Under the pieces are notes generated by a model that saw nothing but the letters and a program-made list of their open reading frames with translations, ran no database searches and was not told the DNA's origin. Positions 1-11,922 of a stretch of DNA of 64,000 nt are shown here, in pieces; within the stretch, counting starts at the first letter, position 1; each line of letters begins with the position of its first letter. Origin of the DNA: Anastatus disparis (taxonomy: Eukaryota > Arthropoda > Insecta > Hymenoptera > Eupelmidae); NCBI GenBank assembly GCA_017163975.1, contig JAFFSR010000218.1:7691501-7755500 (forward strand), read 5' to 3'. Position numbers and translations under genes: made by a program.

Positions 1-529
1 TTTTGTCCTGATTTACCTTTTTTTCGACTCTTTCTCTTGTATTCTTTTTTACTTTCACCGACATTAATATTTCTGTTTTATACCTGCTTCTTTCCTTTTT
101 TATGATCAATTTTATATTTTTACATTTAATGTGAAAATTGTAGTCCTTGTTGACTAATTTTTTAATATTGGTTCATCGTGAATTAATTATTTATTATTGT
201 TTTGAATACTCAATTAAATAATTTAAGTGAAAATGTAGTGCATAACAATATGTCCGTCGATATAACTTGCCGATTGAATATTGGTTGCAGCGTAAAAAAG
301 AATATGATTTTGTGGTTGAACTTATTGTGATGCAATTTGAAAATAGTTTTAGACCAGAAGCTGGTAAATTCTCATATTATATCTCGTTAATAAATCAGTA
401 TCTTTATTACTAAAAATAATTCGATTTCTACCAGGATACAAACACACCATTTTATAATTTTTAAATTGAAAACTTAAATAATTCGTTAGAAAATAGTAAT
501 TTGCTTTTCATATATAAAATTTCAAAATA
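1..529. other. AT-rich noncoding stretch, nothing recognised
   Basis: I see no coding, RNA or repeat structure here. A 13-base match to the end of the neighbouring palindromic element (ttctaccaggata, near 426-438) may be a degraded stub of that family. Confidence 0.5.
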
Positions 530-703
530 TTCCTAGTAGAAAATTAACCATGTTTTAGGCATAATTTCTGGTCAACGAAAGCTAAAATGACACTTATCTA
601 GAAATTCTAGAAATTTTTGGAATAACATTTTTAGATAAATGTCATTTTAACCAACTGTTGACCAGAAAATCTACTCAAAATATGGTCAGTTTTCTACCAG
701 GGA
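530..703. mobile_element. Palindromic MITE, TA-flanked (copy 1)
   Basis: The 174-bp element is an imperfect palindrome. The left arm starts near CCTAGTAGAAAATTAACCAT and the right arm, read on the other strand, starts CCCTGGTAGAAAACTGACCA. Both arms continue through TTTCTGGTCAAC and TAAAATGACA. TA flanks both ends, as expected for Tc1/mariner-like insertions. It has no coding capacity, so it would be non-autonomous. A second, more diverged copy lies at about 55538-55702. Confidence 0.75.
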
Positions 704-3460
704 TACCAAGCAATAAATTAAAAATTTTCTACACTCAAGAAAAAAAAAACATAATTATTTAATTATTAATCAAGAGTCGCAAGAAATTCTTTCTATTTTT
801 TTTTCTCTCATTCTCTCTGTATATGTTACCGTCCTTCGATATGTTATAAGCCCTTTTAATTTTATTTCCCTATGGGCAATTATACGGTAGATGGCAAGCA
901 ATCGCTGTACTAAGGAGAGTATGGAGAGAGAGAGAGAGAGAATGTATTTAATGATGTTGAATGAATTTTTCCATTGAAGTTCCAAGGATGGGCGCGCCGT
1001 TCCAGTTATGATCACTACTTTTGCGCCGACCGGTTCTTCTCTTCTCTCTTATATGTGAAAGAAGTTTTAAAGTTTTCACGATCACCGGAAGAAAGAATAT
1101 GGTATATATACATATATATATGCGTCTGTGCCAATTTTTATTTTAACAATTATTGCTTATTTGTGTAAGTTTTATGTACGTGCATACATACACACATACG
1201 GATGTATGATATACCATTACTTTCTTATTGTTTTTGTCACACTTCAAGTGTAAATGCATATCCTCTCACTTGCGCCGACTTTAATGTATATGTATATGTA
1301 TAACTTGTTTTCTTCACCGTCTAATTTGGTATGGTTTAATAGTCGTCTGTATTAAAATTTTCTTTTATATGGTTATCGGATTATTATTTTCGTTTTTAAA
1401 GCAATTTAATTTTAAAATGTTTCAATAATACATCGGTGAGAAAAAAAGTATTCTCAGATTGGCATTTCCTTTATTAAAATTTCATTTTGAAAATTCATAT
1501 TGAAACGTGACTGTAAGAATTATATATGAATATCGTTTATGAACTGCGGAATAATGTCCAACTTGAAGTCATATAGTTTTCGAAAAATATTGTAGAATTA
1601 AATGCAATGTAAAATAAATGTCAACATCGATTACGATTTCGAAAAAATGATTTTTCATATAATTTACATTTCTACAAGTCATCTTAGAAATCATTTTTCT
1701 TACACATAGTCAAATGTATAGAACTTTTATCGAATATTGAAATATCAATAGAGTTTAATTGTTTTTTTTTTCCACATATTTCAGGCAGTGCGATGAACAT
1801 TAAAAATGAATTATGCCTATGTAAGTAATGAACTATCATATCGGCTGTAATCAACAAAGGTCATTAAGATATGAATCCACAATTTTTCAAAATAAACATA
1901 ATATCGGAATGTAAATGAATAAATGTATTGTGTTACTTTGTTATTGCATGTGTTAGATACAACTAAATTTTTCTTATTCAGAAAAAAAAACAATCCAAGG
2001 TCTTTTCATGTTTACAAATAATAAATAACAATCGGTGGAAAAATCATACTTGTACTCCAATATAAATAAATAATTTTCATTTTTCGTATGTAGCATAATC
2101 CTTCATAAGAACACCCTCGTAGCTCCCACCTACACAGCAGATCAAAGACTCAAGAAGAGAATCAATTGTACGATGTTTTAACGCCTATCCATTTGGATGA
2201 AAATAAAAGGAAGACCATCGAGAAAAATTGAGTTTTGACGTCATTAGTCAGCATATAGACCAGCCAGAAGCTAGTGAAAGAGGATTCAGAGAAGAAAAAG
2301 TAAGGAAGGGAGGGAAGTGTGTACGCACGAGTTTGCGCTCTTTTGCAAAGAAAACCAAACTATCCCCAAGACTTCTATATAACTGATGGAATTATTACAA
2401 TGCGGATTCGAAGGTGTACATGGAGCAGTTTGTGAAATATCAATTATTTTGGGATTTTGAATATTTTGTTTTGCCTTTTTTCAGTTGTTATTGAAATAAG
2501 AAAGCAGCATTTTTTAGGAGAATTCTAATTCGCATTAATAGATTTTTGCTTTTAATTATAATCTGTCAGTTTGAAAGCTTTTAGAAAGCCTAAGAATACT
2601 TTGGACGTCATATATAATTATATATTATGAATTTTAATAATAATTTTAATCATCAGCGCAAAAAAAAAGATGATACAAAATAAAAGTATTTTGAATATAC
2701 AGTTAGTGTCATGGTGGAATAATGGTATGCTTTTGTGCAGCCTTGCAGAAACAACTAATCAACATTGTGGAACAAACAGTCTTCCATATTAACTTTCCGA
2801 CCAATGAAATTATATTTGCGAGTTTGAATTATAAAAATAGAGTTCTCTGGTAAAGTTTGTTCCACCTTCCTCCTATCAATATGCATGCGCAGAACGAATC
2901 AAAAAGTTATCCAATGTAAGAAGACAAGTTGCCTACTATCGTTGGCACATGAGGTTTGAATCCTCTTTGTTCTATCACGGATTGCATATGAAATTTGATT
3001 TTTAATATATTTTTTATTGTACTTCAACAAAGGCGCTATAAATGCAGAAAAATGTGAAATTTTTTTAAAAATTGTGCAAATTTTTTTTTATGAACGTATT
3101 CCTCAAATGATAACATTGTAGATTTTATCAAGATGTAGGAAAACTTCAAATTATGTGTCAAATTTTGATTGATTACTACACAATCTGATTCATGTCTTTT
3201 TCAAAATTCTGAAGAATTTAGATATGAACTAATTATATTCTGAGCTACATCTAAAAAATAATCTAAAAATGTGAATTCCTCATGCTATACTTAAATCTCC
3301 TAAGTATTTAAAAAGAAACATGCACCAGATTACGTAGTAGCAAAATAATCATGATGTGAAAATATACAATTTAGTTTTCTTACATCTATGATAAAATATA
3401 TGGCGATGCTATTTGAGATATAGATTTGAAAAAATATCCTTAACAATGGGTGTTTAAATT
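704..3460. other. AT-rich noncoding stretch with two GC-richer islets
   Basis: No gene is supported. A GA dinucleotide tract lies near 925-942. Segments at about 975-1060 and 2100-2390 have higher GC content and could be regulatory DNA or untranslated exon, but neither shows a credible reading frame with splice sites. Confidence 0.4.
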
Positions 3461-3464
3461 CACA

Positions 3465-4245
3465 GAAATTCTGTATGACAAAAGCTTATTTCATACATGA
3501 AAAAATTTCGTCAGATCAATTGTTAAGGCAGTTGAATCGATAGCATCCATACTGTCAAATGAACAACAGTGAATATTTTGCCGTTTAAACAGTACGAAGT
3601 AACCAACAATAGTTGAATTAATAGTTGATTTATTAAAATAAAGAAATTTTAGATTATTTAAAAATGTATATATGAAAGTGTATTTTGAGCTTCATTCAGT
3701 AACGTTGCTAGGAGGACAAATTTTGCCTTTAAGCACTCAAAAAATATTTTGATTATACAAAAATCGGGTATCAGTTACTTCCCAAATAGAAACAGTAGTA
3801 GGATTGTAATTAATTTCTTCTCCAGATAGGGTTTAAGTAAAGGTGCTTCATCAAAAAACGAACTAAGCTGGAATTAGTCTGAATTCAGCTTTTATAATGC
3901 TGGAATAAGACCGTCAAATTATCGACAAATGTTATTGGTAGGTGATAAACTGAAAAAATGTAGGTACACCTAATGTCACTCTTCAAAACTTCAGGTACTC
4001 GTTAACATCAGCTAAAATCATTCTGTAATAAACATTTATTGAGTGAAGAAACTAAATATGATGATAAAATGATAGAAATAAATCATGCTAACAATAAAGT
4101 CATCAATCAAGATTATAAAAAAAGATTCAACCAAAAATTCGAAGGTAGTGTTTGTATCAATGATGATGGCAATGTATTATCAACATTTACTCTAAATGTT
4201 AAACAATTTAATGTTAATTTTATAGTAAATTATATCTTACTATAA
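3465..4245 (+). pseudogene. Coding-like, broken sequence of unknown origin
   Basis: Several short plus-strand stretches have codon-like composition broken by stops and frame changes. Examples are a frame around 3465-3540 and one around 3895-3970 (reading SNYRQMLLVGDKLKK). The longest is about 68 codons at 4039-4245, rich in Asp, Asn and Lys and containing FEGSVCINDDGN; it opens with TTG rather than ATG. No family is recognised and no splice sites link the pieces. It could be an old transposon or gene remnant, or chance. Confidence 0.2.
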
Positions 4246-5640
4246 TTTTAATTATTTAAATTTATAATTATAATAATTATTATAGCTGTAAATACGAATC
4301 TTTATTTTGGTCGAATTTGTATAGTCTATTGCATTTATTCTTTGTACTGATTCAATTTCGGATTTGGAATAGAATATTGATTTCAGGATTACAATCTAGG
4401 ACGCATGTTTTCCATACTTACAATTCAATTCGAGTCTGTATGGCTACACACTTCAATGATTACAATTTATAAAATATGTCATCATGTTGAGTTTTAAGAG
4501 ACTTGGTAAAAAAGTAAGTTTATCAAAACGAAACAAAATAATTACTAAGAAAAATGAAAATAAAATATTTTTAACTATCTTCTGATTTTATATCTATTGA
4601 ATAACCAAAAATTTCGTCATATCAATGTCCATATCTACTGTTATATCAATAAAGCCGCACTTATACAATTTACCGAATTTGCTGTTGCTGATATTTAACA
4701 ACATATATATTCTGCTAATTCAAACAAAATTTTTTCTAAGTGTATTCAAAGGAAATCATTATTTTTTCATAACAACACTATCTTACACGTAATTGATTCA
4801 GATCACAATTTTATTTAATAATCGCTTTTAAATCAATTAATAATCCGTTGTACAATCGAAAAAAAATCATTAATACGTACATAAATCATACTTCAGTTTT
4901 GACAAATTTCTAAATATACTTTCTTTTTATTGTAACAAACAGCTAAATTATTATCGTAAATTAAATCTAGTAGATTACTAAAAAGAAATTTTAATTGCCA
5001 GCTTGACGTGAGATGCGCCATGTATACATAAAACTGAATCTGCAATTCTAATATAAAATGTGCACACATTTGCGCTGCGAATCATAGAAAGAGTAGGAGT
5101 CAAAGAAATATATAGTCGTATAGGACGGTAATGCAGAGATGCGTAATTGCAATTCGCGGCGCCTCTGACGCACTTGTAATGAAAACGAGGGTATATAGAA
5201 GTTGAAAGGAGGAGGAGAAGAAGGAAAAAAAATGTATATATTGTGAAGAATGCATAGAGCTTAGCGAGGCAAAGACAACAAACAAGCCTTGTATCAATCG
5301 ACAGCCAAGATTCATTTTCGGTCTTTTCCTCGTTATTAAAGATTTTTAATTTGTATAACTGTACATGATTTATTGTTGTATAACTTTTCATGTAATCCAA
5401 AACAGATACTCGATTAAGATGAAAGATCACTTAAAATTTTTTTTTGTAAAATAGTTTGTTTAATAACTTATTATATAATTAATATTCCCACAAAAGAAAA
5501 TTTCAAAATATTTATAAATCATTCATTTAATGCGTTTATAACCGGTGTGGATGTTAATAAAAAAAAATTTATGCAAAATGTATAATCGAGATTTTGCTCT
5601 ACTGTGCTGTTTCATTTTGTCATTTATAGTTTTTTTTTTA
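4246..5640. other. AT-rich noncoding stretch
   Basis: Nothing supported. Minus-strand open frames at 4978-5430 are low-complexity and lack splice context; they are rejected as chance. Confidence 0.45.
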
Positions 5641-5825
5641 ATTTTATTTAACGTCACTGTATTTATGCTATCATTGCCATACTAATTAGCAACGGAGGTC
5701 GTTTCAGTGCATTTGTGAACAAAACACATGTAATGTACGGTGGTGCTTGTATCAATCGGCCGAGAGCGGGATTCGAACTCGAGATTATGAATCCATTACG
5801 TTACCCACTGAGCCACTGAGACCTC
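5641..5825 (-). mobile_element. tRNA-derived SINE, copy 1
   Basis: Read on the minus strand, a tRNA-like head carries an A-box-like TGGCTCAGTGGG and a B box GAGTTCGAATCCCGC. It is followed by a tRNA-unrelated body (CAAGCACC, GTACATTACATGT, GAACAAA-like, ACCTCCGTTGC) and a tail GACGTTAAATAAAATT running into A. Four other copies in the window share the same order. This copy lacks about ten bases between the B box and the anticodon region compared with the others. Confidence 0.85.
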
Positions 5826-8800
5826 AAATTTATTCATTTTATTTTTTATAATATAACTCTGACTAACCAGAATTGGAACCCAAGACTAACAATGATTAAA
5901 CCCATGCAAGTAAAGCGTTTTTAACTCTAAGTTTATAACATTGACAATTTGAATAACAACTTAATTTTTATTTTACATTAAATTACAAAATTCTTTATTA
6001 CGTATTATTTAACTCTGTACTAAGCCAAATTTTTCTCCTGACTCCAACTGAGCAAAATCTTTGATCAAATTATCTTAAGTAATTAATTTTAATAGGTCAG
6101 ATTTAATCACTAATCGCGCTGAAGATTTTAATCCATAATGAGACGTCATTATTCTGCATATTTAAAAAATCGATACACAAATGAAAGATATAAAATCTTT
6201 CTTTTCCTGACTAAGTAGGTCTAAGGGTTCTACTTTTAATTATAATTTCTCGAACTCACTTTTAGTGGTCTATCTTTAGTCTAACTTTACGAGTGTAACT
6301 CTCTATTCATTGAATAAGAGGGTTGATGGTCATATTAATTATTAATAACACTTATGATAATCTGCTTGTCATGTAAGATAAGGTAAAACTCTTTTATTTT
6401 CTAAGTAGATAAGTTCGAAAATTTTGTTATTTTGTTTTTTCATTTACACTTATATTTGTCGTTCAAGATGGAAAAGGGGTTGTTCAGAAAAATAGGGATT
6501 AATGTCCTATATTCCCGCTCCAAAACTCATCCCTTAATTTAGATCTGCATAACATTGCATAAATTTTCCACAAATATTGTAGTTATTTTTAAAATTTTTA
6601 AATATATTATCAGCAAAGTCATTGATCTCCTAAGAATATCAAATCCATTTTTGTCTATCTAAAATAATATATAAATTGTGAAAAATAACCTGTAATCTGA
6701 ACTAAAATACCAAAAAAAAATTATAACGATAAAGTTTATTGAAATTACGTCATATCTTCCTAGTGTACAACTGATTATGGTTGAATCATCTTTAGTAAAT
6801 CAGAAAAATTCTAATTTATCAAGCCACTGATAGACAATTATTAATCAAATGTGTAACAACAAACGTTCCATTTTCAATCAAGCGAATAGAAAAATAAAAA
6901 TGCAATTTTCAACAAACTATTAATTAAATTTCAAAATAATAATTGCAAAATTTAAGAATAATCACGTAATATGCAAGTTTTTAGTTTATCAGACATATTT
7001 TATAATGTTTGTTCTGTCGATTTACTTGCTTGCTTGCTCGCTTGCGTACATCTGCTTTTCTTTTCTATCTTATCTTACGCTTATATCTTTAATAAAGACT
7101 ACTATAAGGAAAATATGTACATATGAAATGTGTGATGTGTACTAACCTAGATTAAAACTTTTACACGTATATACTTAGTTACAACTTAATTGTACTACTG
7201 AAAAATAATGGATTTTTCTAACACACAAAAATATCTTACGAATATAACGTTTGGCTTATATATAATGAATGCAAAGGGAAACGATCAAACCTTCCTGATA
7301 ACGGGATAATGTGCGTCACGATTAAGCATAGGAGTATTAGGATTACAAAGTACATTTTTTAACATTAACCTTATTACAAAAAAATTTTAGGGACCAGCCG
7401 AATATTGTAACGCTTTTTGTTGTTCTTTTTATATTTTTAACAAATTTGGTAGTTTTGAAATTCGTAGCTCTAATTGGTATTCAGTATTTTGAGAATATTA
7501 ATGATAATATTCATTATTCGAGCGGTCTATAAATTTTCCTCGACTGACAACATAAAGAAGGAAACTATTAATAGTAAACTATAATTATGTAGTTTTCGAA
7601 GACTAACCGTTATCAGCTTAATGAATTCTTTGAACTCTTTAAATTTTTGAGGTTATAATTAGAAGTTTAAACTAGTTACACAAAACAAGTTTTTCACAAA
7701 CGAATAATTGTTATTTTCATATTTGTTAAATTTTATCATCTTCAGATTATAATAAAATATTATTCAAACATATTCTTATGTATTATTCTGTACGTACATA
7801 TAATATATACATTTTTATTATTCAATAGATTTGAATATATTCCTATATTATTTATTCAAGTGCTTTCCATCAATTTATTTTGAATTGATAATAGATAAAG
7901 TATATTTTGCACATACAGTTATCAGATGAAATTAGCAACTTTTACTTGATAAACCCAGTGATATAATCAATTTTTTAAAAATTCTTTTGGAATGCACTAT
8001 AGCTAGAAACAATTTTCGAAATAACATTTATAATTGAAAGAATTAGTAAAAAGTTAGAAGTATTAACTAATTTATTAATAAGAAAAAAGTAATACTTTGT
8101 AAATAGTATGGTTTCGCTTAGATTAGAGTGAAATACAAATATTTAAATTGTGAAAAACAAAGGAATGTTAACATAACCTCACTTTCTTATGGTATTTATT
8201 TATCGCAGAAAAATGTCTATCTGCGATAATAAAATAAAAATAGATCCTATCAAATGAAAACGTATTGTTATATCTTCTCTTTAGATTGCATTCCGTTGTG
8301 AAAAGAAAAAAGAAAAAATCTTGACAATGTATAGCGCCATGGCGCTGTGTACGGGAATATATGTCGAGTGAATTTTTCACGATATTGCTAATAAGCAAGG
8401 AAAAATAATCATATAGAAACGAACGAAATTACATACACAGATGTTAAAGCTCGTCATTGTGACATAAAATAATCACTTATTTTACAGTCGATACTCGTAA
8501 GCTAGAATAGAGTTTATCTCTAGGTGGACGGCCTCCTATCGCACCAGTCAACAGTGGTTCTCAATGTTGACTCTCTTTGAAAAAAAAAATTATAAAACAA
8601 AAAATTGATAACATTATAAGCCTACGAAGAAAAGATGCAAAACGAAGATGAAAAGAGGATGTCTGACTATTTATCGATGATTATTTCTGGCGTGAATTTT
8701 GTTTTGTTCTGTCTTTTGTTTGATTCATAAGAGAAACAATAAGTTGTAAAAGGGCGATCATCAAAACAAAATAAATTACATATGAAGATTAATTCATTTC

Positions 8801-9496
8801 AAAATTATTTTAGTTATTTATAAATATAAACTAAAATGTATTCAAATTGCTAAAAATAAGAGAATGTATATCAATTATTCTATCACTGTTTTGATCTTCA
8901 ATAATTTAAATATATTGGAAAAAATGAGGTTTGGAAGAATTATGATACACATATTGATAATTACAAATACTTTTTAATACATTTTTTTAGGAAGATAGAT
9001 ATAAATATTAAAAGCATTTTTATTTGGGTTGAAAAATCAGAAAACGATCCATTTTTTGTAACTGCAATTTAATTATGTCTAAGTATTGGCATGGGAGGGT
9101 TAGCATAACCTCACTTATTTATCATAACATAAAAGTGCATTATCAAAAAGGACATGGAATTTAATGTGTTTAGACCGTCAATTAACTCATTTTACCGCAA
9201 TTTTGATAAAAAAATTAATGTACCTATATGATTTGCATTTATTGCACTGCAACGAAATTTACTTTCAGTGCATGCACTGGAATTTTTTTAAAAAGTGTGC
9301 ATTATTATATTTTCTGTTAACTTTCCACTTTAAAAAAATCAACAACAAAAACTCATAAAAAAAACATAAATTATCAGATGAACTAGTATTAATAAAAAGA
9401 TTAGACGTACAACAAAGATAAAAATAGTACACGAGTGGTAAAATACAATGTATTCATTATAGGTTATGCATGTATTCATTTATTGTTTAAAATTGA

Positions 9497-9499
<3 letters not shown>
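5826..9499. other. AT-rich noncoding stretch
   Basis: No gene supported. A short run of CTTG units lies near 7024-7045. A perfect palindrome AGCGCCATGGCGCT lies near 8332-8345. A GC-richer patch lies at about 8490-8580. None has further support. Confidence 0.45.

Positions 9500-9537
<38 letters not shown>
9500..9537. repeat. (TA)n microsatellite
   Basis: About 19 uninterrupted TA units. Confidence 0.95.
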
Positions 9538-9540
<3 letters not shown>

Positions 9541-10504
9541 TTAAAAATATAAACATTTTTTTAACGAGCATAATTATCATAAGCATCAAACAATGATATC
9601 ATTTTATTTAAAACAAAATAAATAATTCAAAATGAGAGGAAAATGGAATGATCGAATGATCTAGTTCTATCAATGCTATAGGTAAGTAGAGCAAGAACTA
9701 GAAATATTGCTTGAGAAAATTTCATTTTAAACTAGTCGAAATAGTTCATCTATTATGTACACGAAAAAGAAGAAGAAGAAGCATAACGGGAATCACTTAT
9801 CAAAGTGCATATCGTAGCCGATTATTTGTGTCTATACGTCAAAAGAATTTAAGAAAAGAAATCTTATCTCCTTTCCTGCACAGACGAGAGAAGCAAAAAT
9901 GACAACGAATTGTAGTTGCATTATATATTGACAAGAATAGAATATTTCTTTCTCTTTCTCTCTCTTTCTTTCTTTTTTCTCTTTCTTATATACCCAAAGA
10001 AGCGTCGAACCATAACGATCAACACATTATATACGAATGAACTTTCAAGTGCTTACGCAGGTTATCGAAGATCATAAAGCTGCTGCTTGTTTCTCCTTTG
10101 CTGCTATATATAAAGCCGAGTAAATACCGATACTTATTTGATTGTTCCTTTTTTTTTTATTTTGATCGAGTGCGATTTGATTGAAAATAATTAAACAATA
10201 TTTGCACTTTTGATCTAGATAAAAAAGGAGTTTATTTTTGTCAATAATAAGATCCGTTTACGATAACAGACAGTTTTCTTTCAGTTTATAGGAATCAATC
10301 AAAACTAACAATTTATCGGAGTTATTTTTAATCCTACTGCATACAATTTTAATCAATCCACCTCACATATTTCGTTTTATTTTCAATTTTCATGATATTT
10401 ATATACAATAAGTTTAAATGGTTTTTTGTCCATGGAACGGAGTAAAATATTGAGTTAAATATTTCTAATTTTCTTTTTACATTAAGTCATTTAAACATTG
10501 ATAG
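9538..10504. other. AT-rich noncoding stretch
   Basis: Contains a GAA-rich run near 9768-9781 and a CT-rich tract near 9948-9985. The open frame at 9711-9902 has no splice or start context and is not supported. Confidence 0.45.
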
Positions 10505-10892
10505 TTAAGAAGGGGCCGAATTATCTGTCTTTGTCTAAAAGCATTTTTCATCATTTATGTAAACACTATCCGGTATAACAAGAAAAAAATAGCAGCCCCC
10601 GCTAGATATTAGTATAATAAGTAAATTTTGTAATAAAAACCAAATTTTTTCACTGCGTAGTTTTTGAATAATTAGAGACCTACCAAAAAAAGATAGGTTA
10701 TATTCTAGATTGCTAGTAGGTCTCTAATTAGTCAAAAACTATGCGGTAAAAAATTTGGTTGTTATTACAAAATTTACTAATTATACTAATATCTAGCGGG
10801 GGCTGCTATTTATTCTTGTTATACCGGATAGTGTTTACATAAATGATGAAAAACGCTATTAGACAAAGACGGATAGTTCGACCCCTTCTTAA
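10505..10892. mobile_element. TTAA-flanked foldback MITE (family A)
   Basis: A 380-bp palindrome lies between two TTAA copies (10505-10508 and 10889-10892). The left terminus reads GAAGGGGCCGAATTATCTGT and the right arm is its near complement. Both arms run inward through TGTCTTTGTCTAA, TAAACACTATCCGGTATAAC and AGCAGCCCCCGCTAGATATT to a short unpaired centre near 10690-10715. It has no open reading frame. TTAA duplication is typical of piggyBac-like transposases; that assignment is inference. A truncated relative lies at 41998-42072. Confidence 0.9.
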
Positions 10893-11144
10893 GATGCATA
10901 TATTTAGCTCAATTTACAACTCAGTAATAGCCTTAAAATTATTTAATGAATTATAAATGCAACAAATGTTTCATAAAATATTTTAGTTTCAATGAAATAT
11001 TAACATATAAAAATAACAGTCTGATAATATATATTAAGAAAATAAAGTACATAAATGTTATCAAATATAAAATTACAAATTTTTAGGTTAGAAAAGTGCT
11101 TTTGTAGTCTTATTCATATTGGTAGGTGGTGACACCTACATTGA
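10893..11144. other. AT-rich spacer
   Basis: Nothing recognised except a short palindrome TAGGTGGTGACACCTA at about 11122-11137. Confidence 0.5.
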
Positions 11145-11766
11145 ACTTATACATAAATTTATGTCGTCGTAGGCCAAATTCGGCTCAATACTCAATACCC
11201 ACAGAACCAGCTAAATTTGTATTGACATCGCGTACGCTTTGGCTCGTCTCTCAACTATGTTCAAATGTTTCTAATACGCTTTCAGTGGCGTATAGAAGCT
11301 TTTCATACGAACCCGGAGTCGTATGGATTATATATGTGTTCAGACTAATCAACATAGGTAGATCGTATGACGCGAGCGCGCCTATGCTCACAGCTGATTT
11401 TGACATTTTCTTAACCATAAAAAAATTTTGGGTTATGCAAACAGCGGTGCGAAAAAATTGAAGATTCATGTTTACAAATGAAAAACAAATGAAAGAGTGA
11501 CAGCAACTGATTTTGACATATTATAAAAAAAATTAAAAAAAAAGACATTAATATATCATTTATTAATATTAAAAACAAAAATTAATCGAATTAATAAAAA
11601 AAAAGTGTTACGTGAATAAAAATATTGTGGCGATTCGATTGATATTATTCAATCGAACGCATTAATTTATTGGATTTAATGTGTAGTGTGTTGTGTGTGT
11701 TTTGTTTTTATTTTAAATCAATTTTTTTATAGTCCCTCATTCGGCCTACGACATAAAATTATCTAC
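11145..11766. mobile_element. Putative TIR element with GC-richer interior
   Basis: Ends form an inverted repeat: ATTTATGTCGTCGTAGGCC near 11157-11176 on the left and ATTTTATGTCGTAGGCCGAA on the right when read from the minus strand (about 11740-11760). The interior at 11190-11410 is much richer in GC than its surroundings and open on both strands (about 111 codons plus, 72 codons minus), but I recognise no transposase or other domain. A small hairpin CATACGA...TCGTATG lies near 11306-11328. The superfamily is unknown and no target duplication is clear. Confidence 0.5.
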
Positions 11767-11769
11767 GTA

Positions 11770-11922
11770 ACTTGGGCGTACAAAGGATGAACATATGGTC
11801 TCGACTAATATTTGTCGATTGAGCAGCAGTGAGTCTCGGGCGCGCTTCGCGCGCCCGAGATCAACTACTACTCAATTGACAAATATTAGCCTCGTCCATA
11901 TTCATCCTTCGTACGCCCAAGT
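11770..11922. mobile_element. Palindromic MITE with GC-rich core, TA-flanked
   Basis: The 153-bp foldback begins ACTTGGGCGTAC and ends with the complement GTACGCCCAAGT, with TA on both sides. The arms pair through ACTAATATTTGTC and finish in a perfect 10-bp stem CTCGGGCGCG closed by the five-base loop CTTCG. It has no coding capacity. It directly abuts the TIR element to its left. Confidence 0.85.

Noticed and set aside
4978..5430. 150-codon minus-strand open frame
   Set aside because: Composition of translated AT-rich noncoding DNA with Leu/Phe runs; no homology I can recognise.
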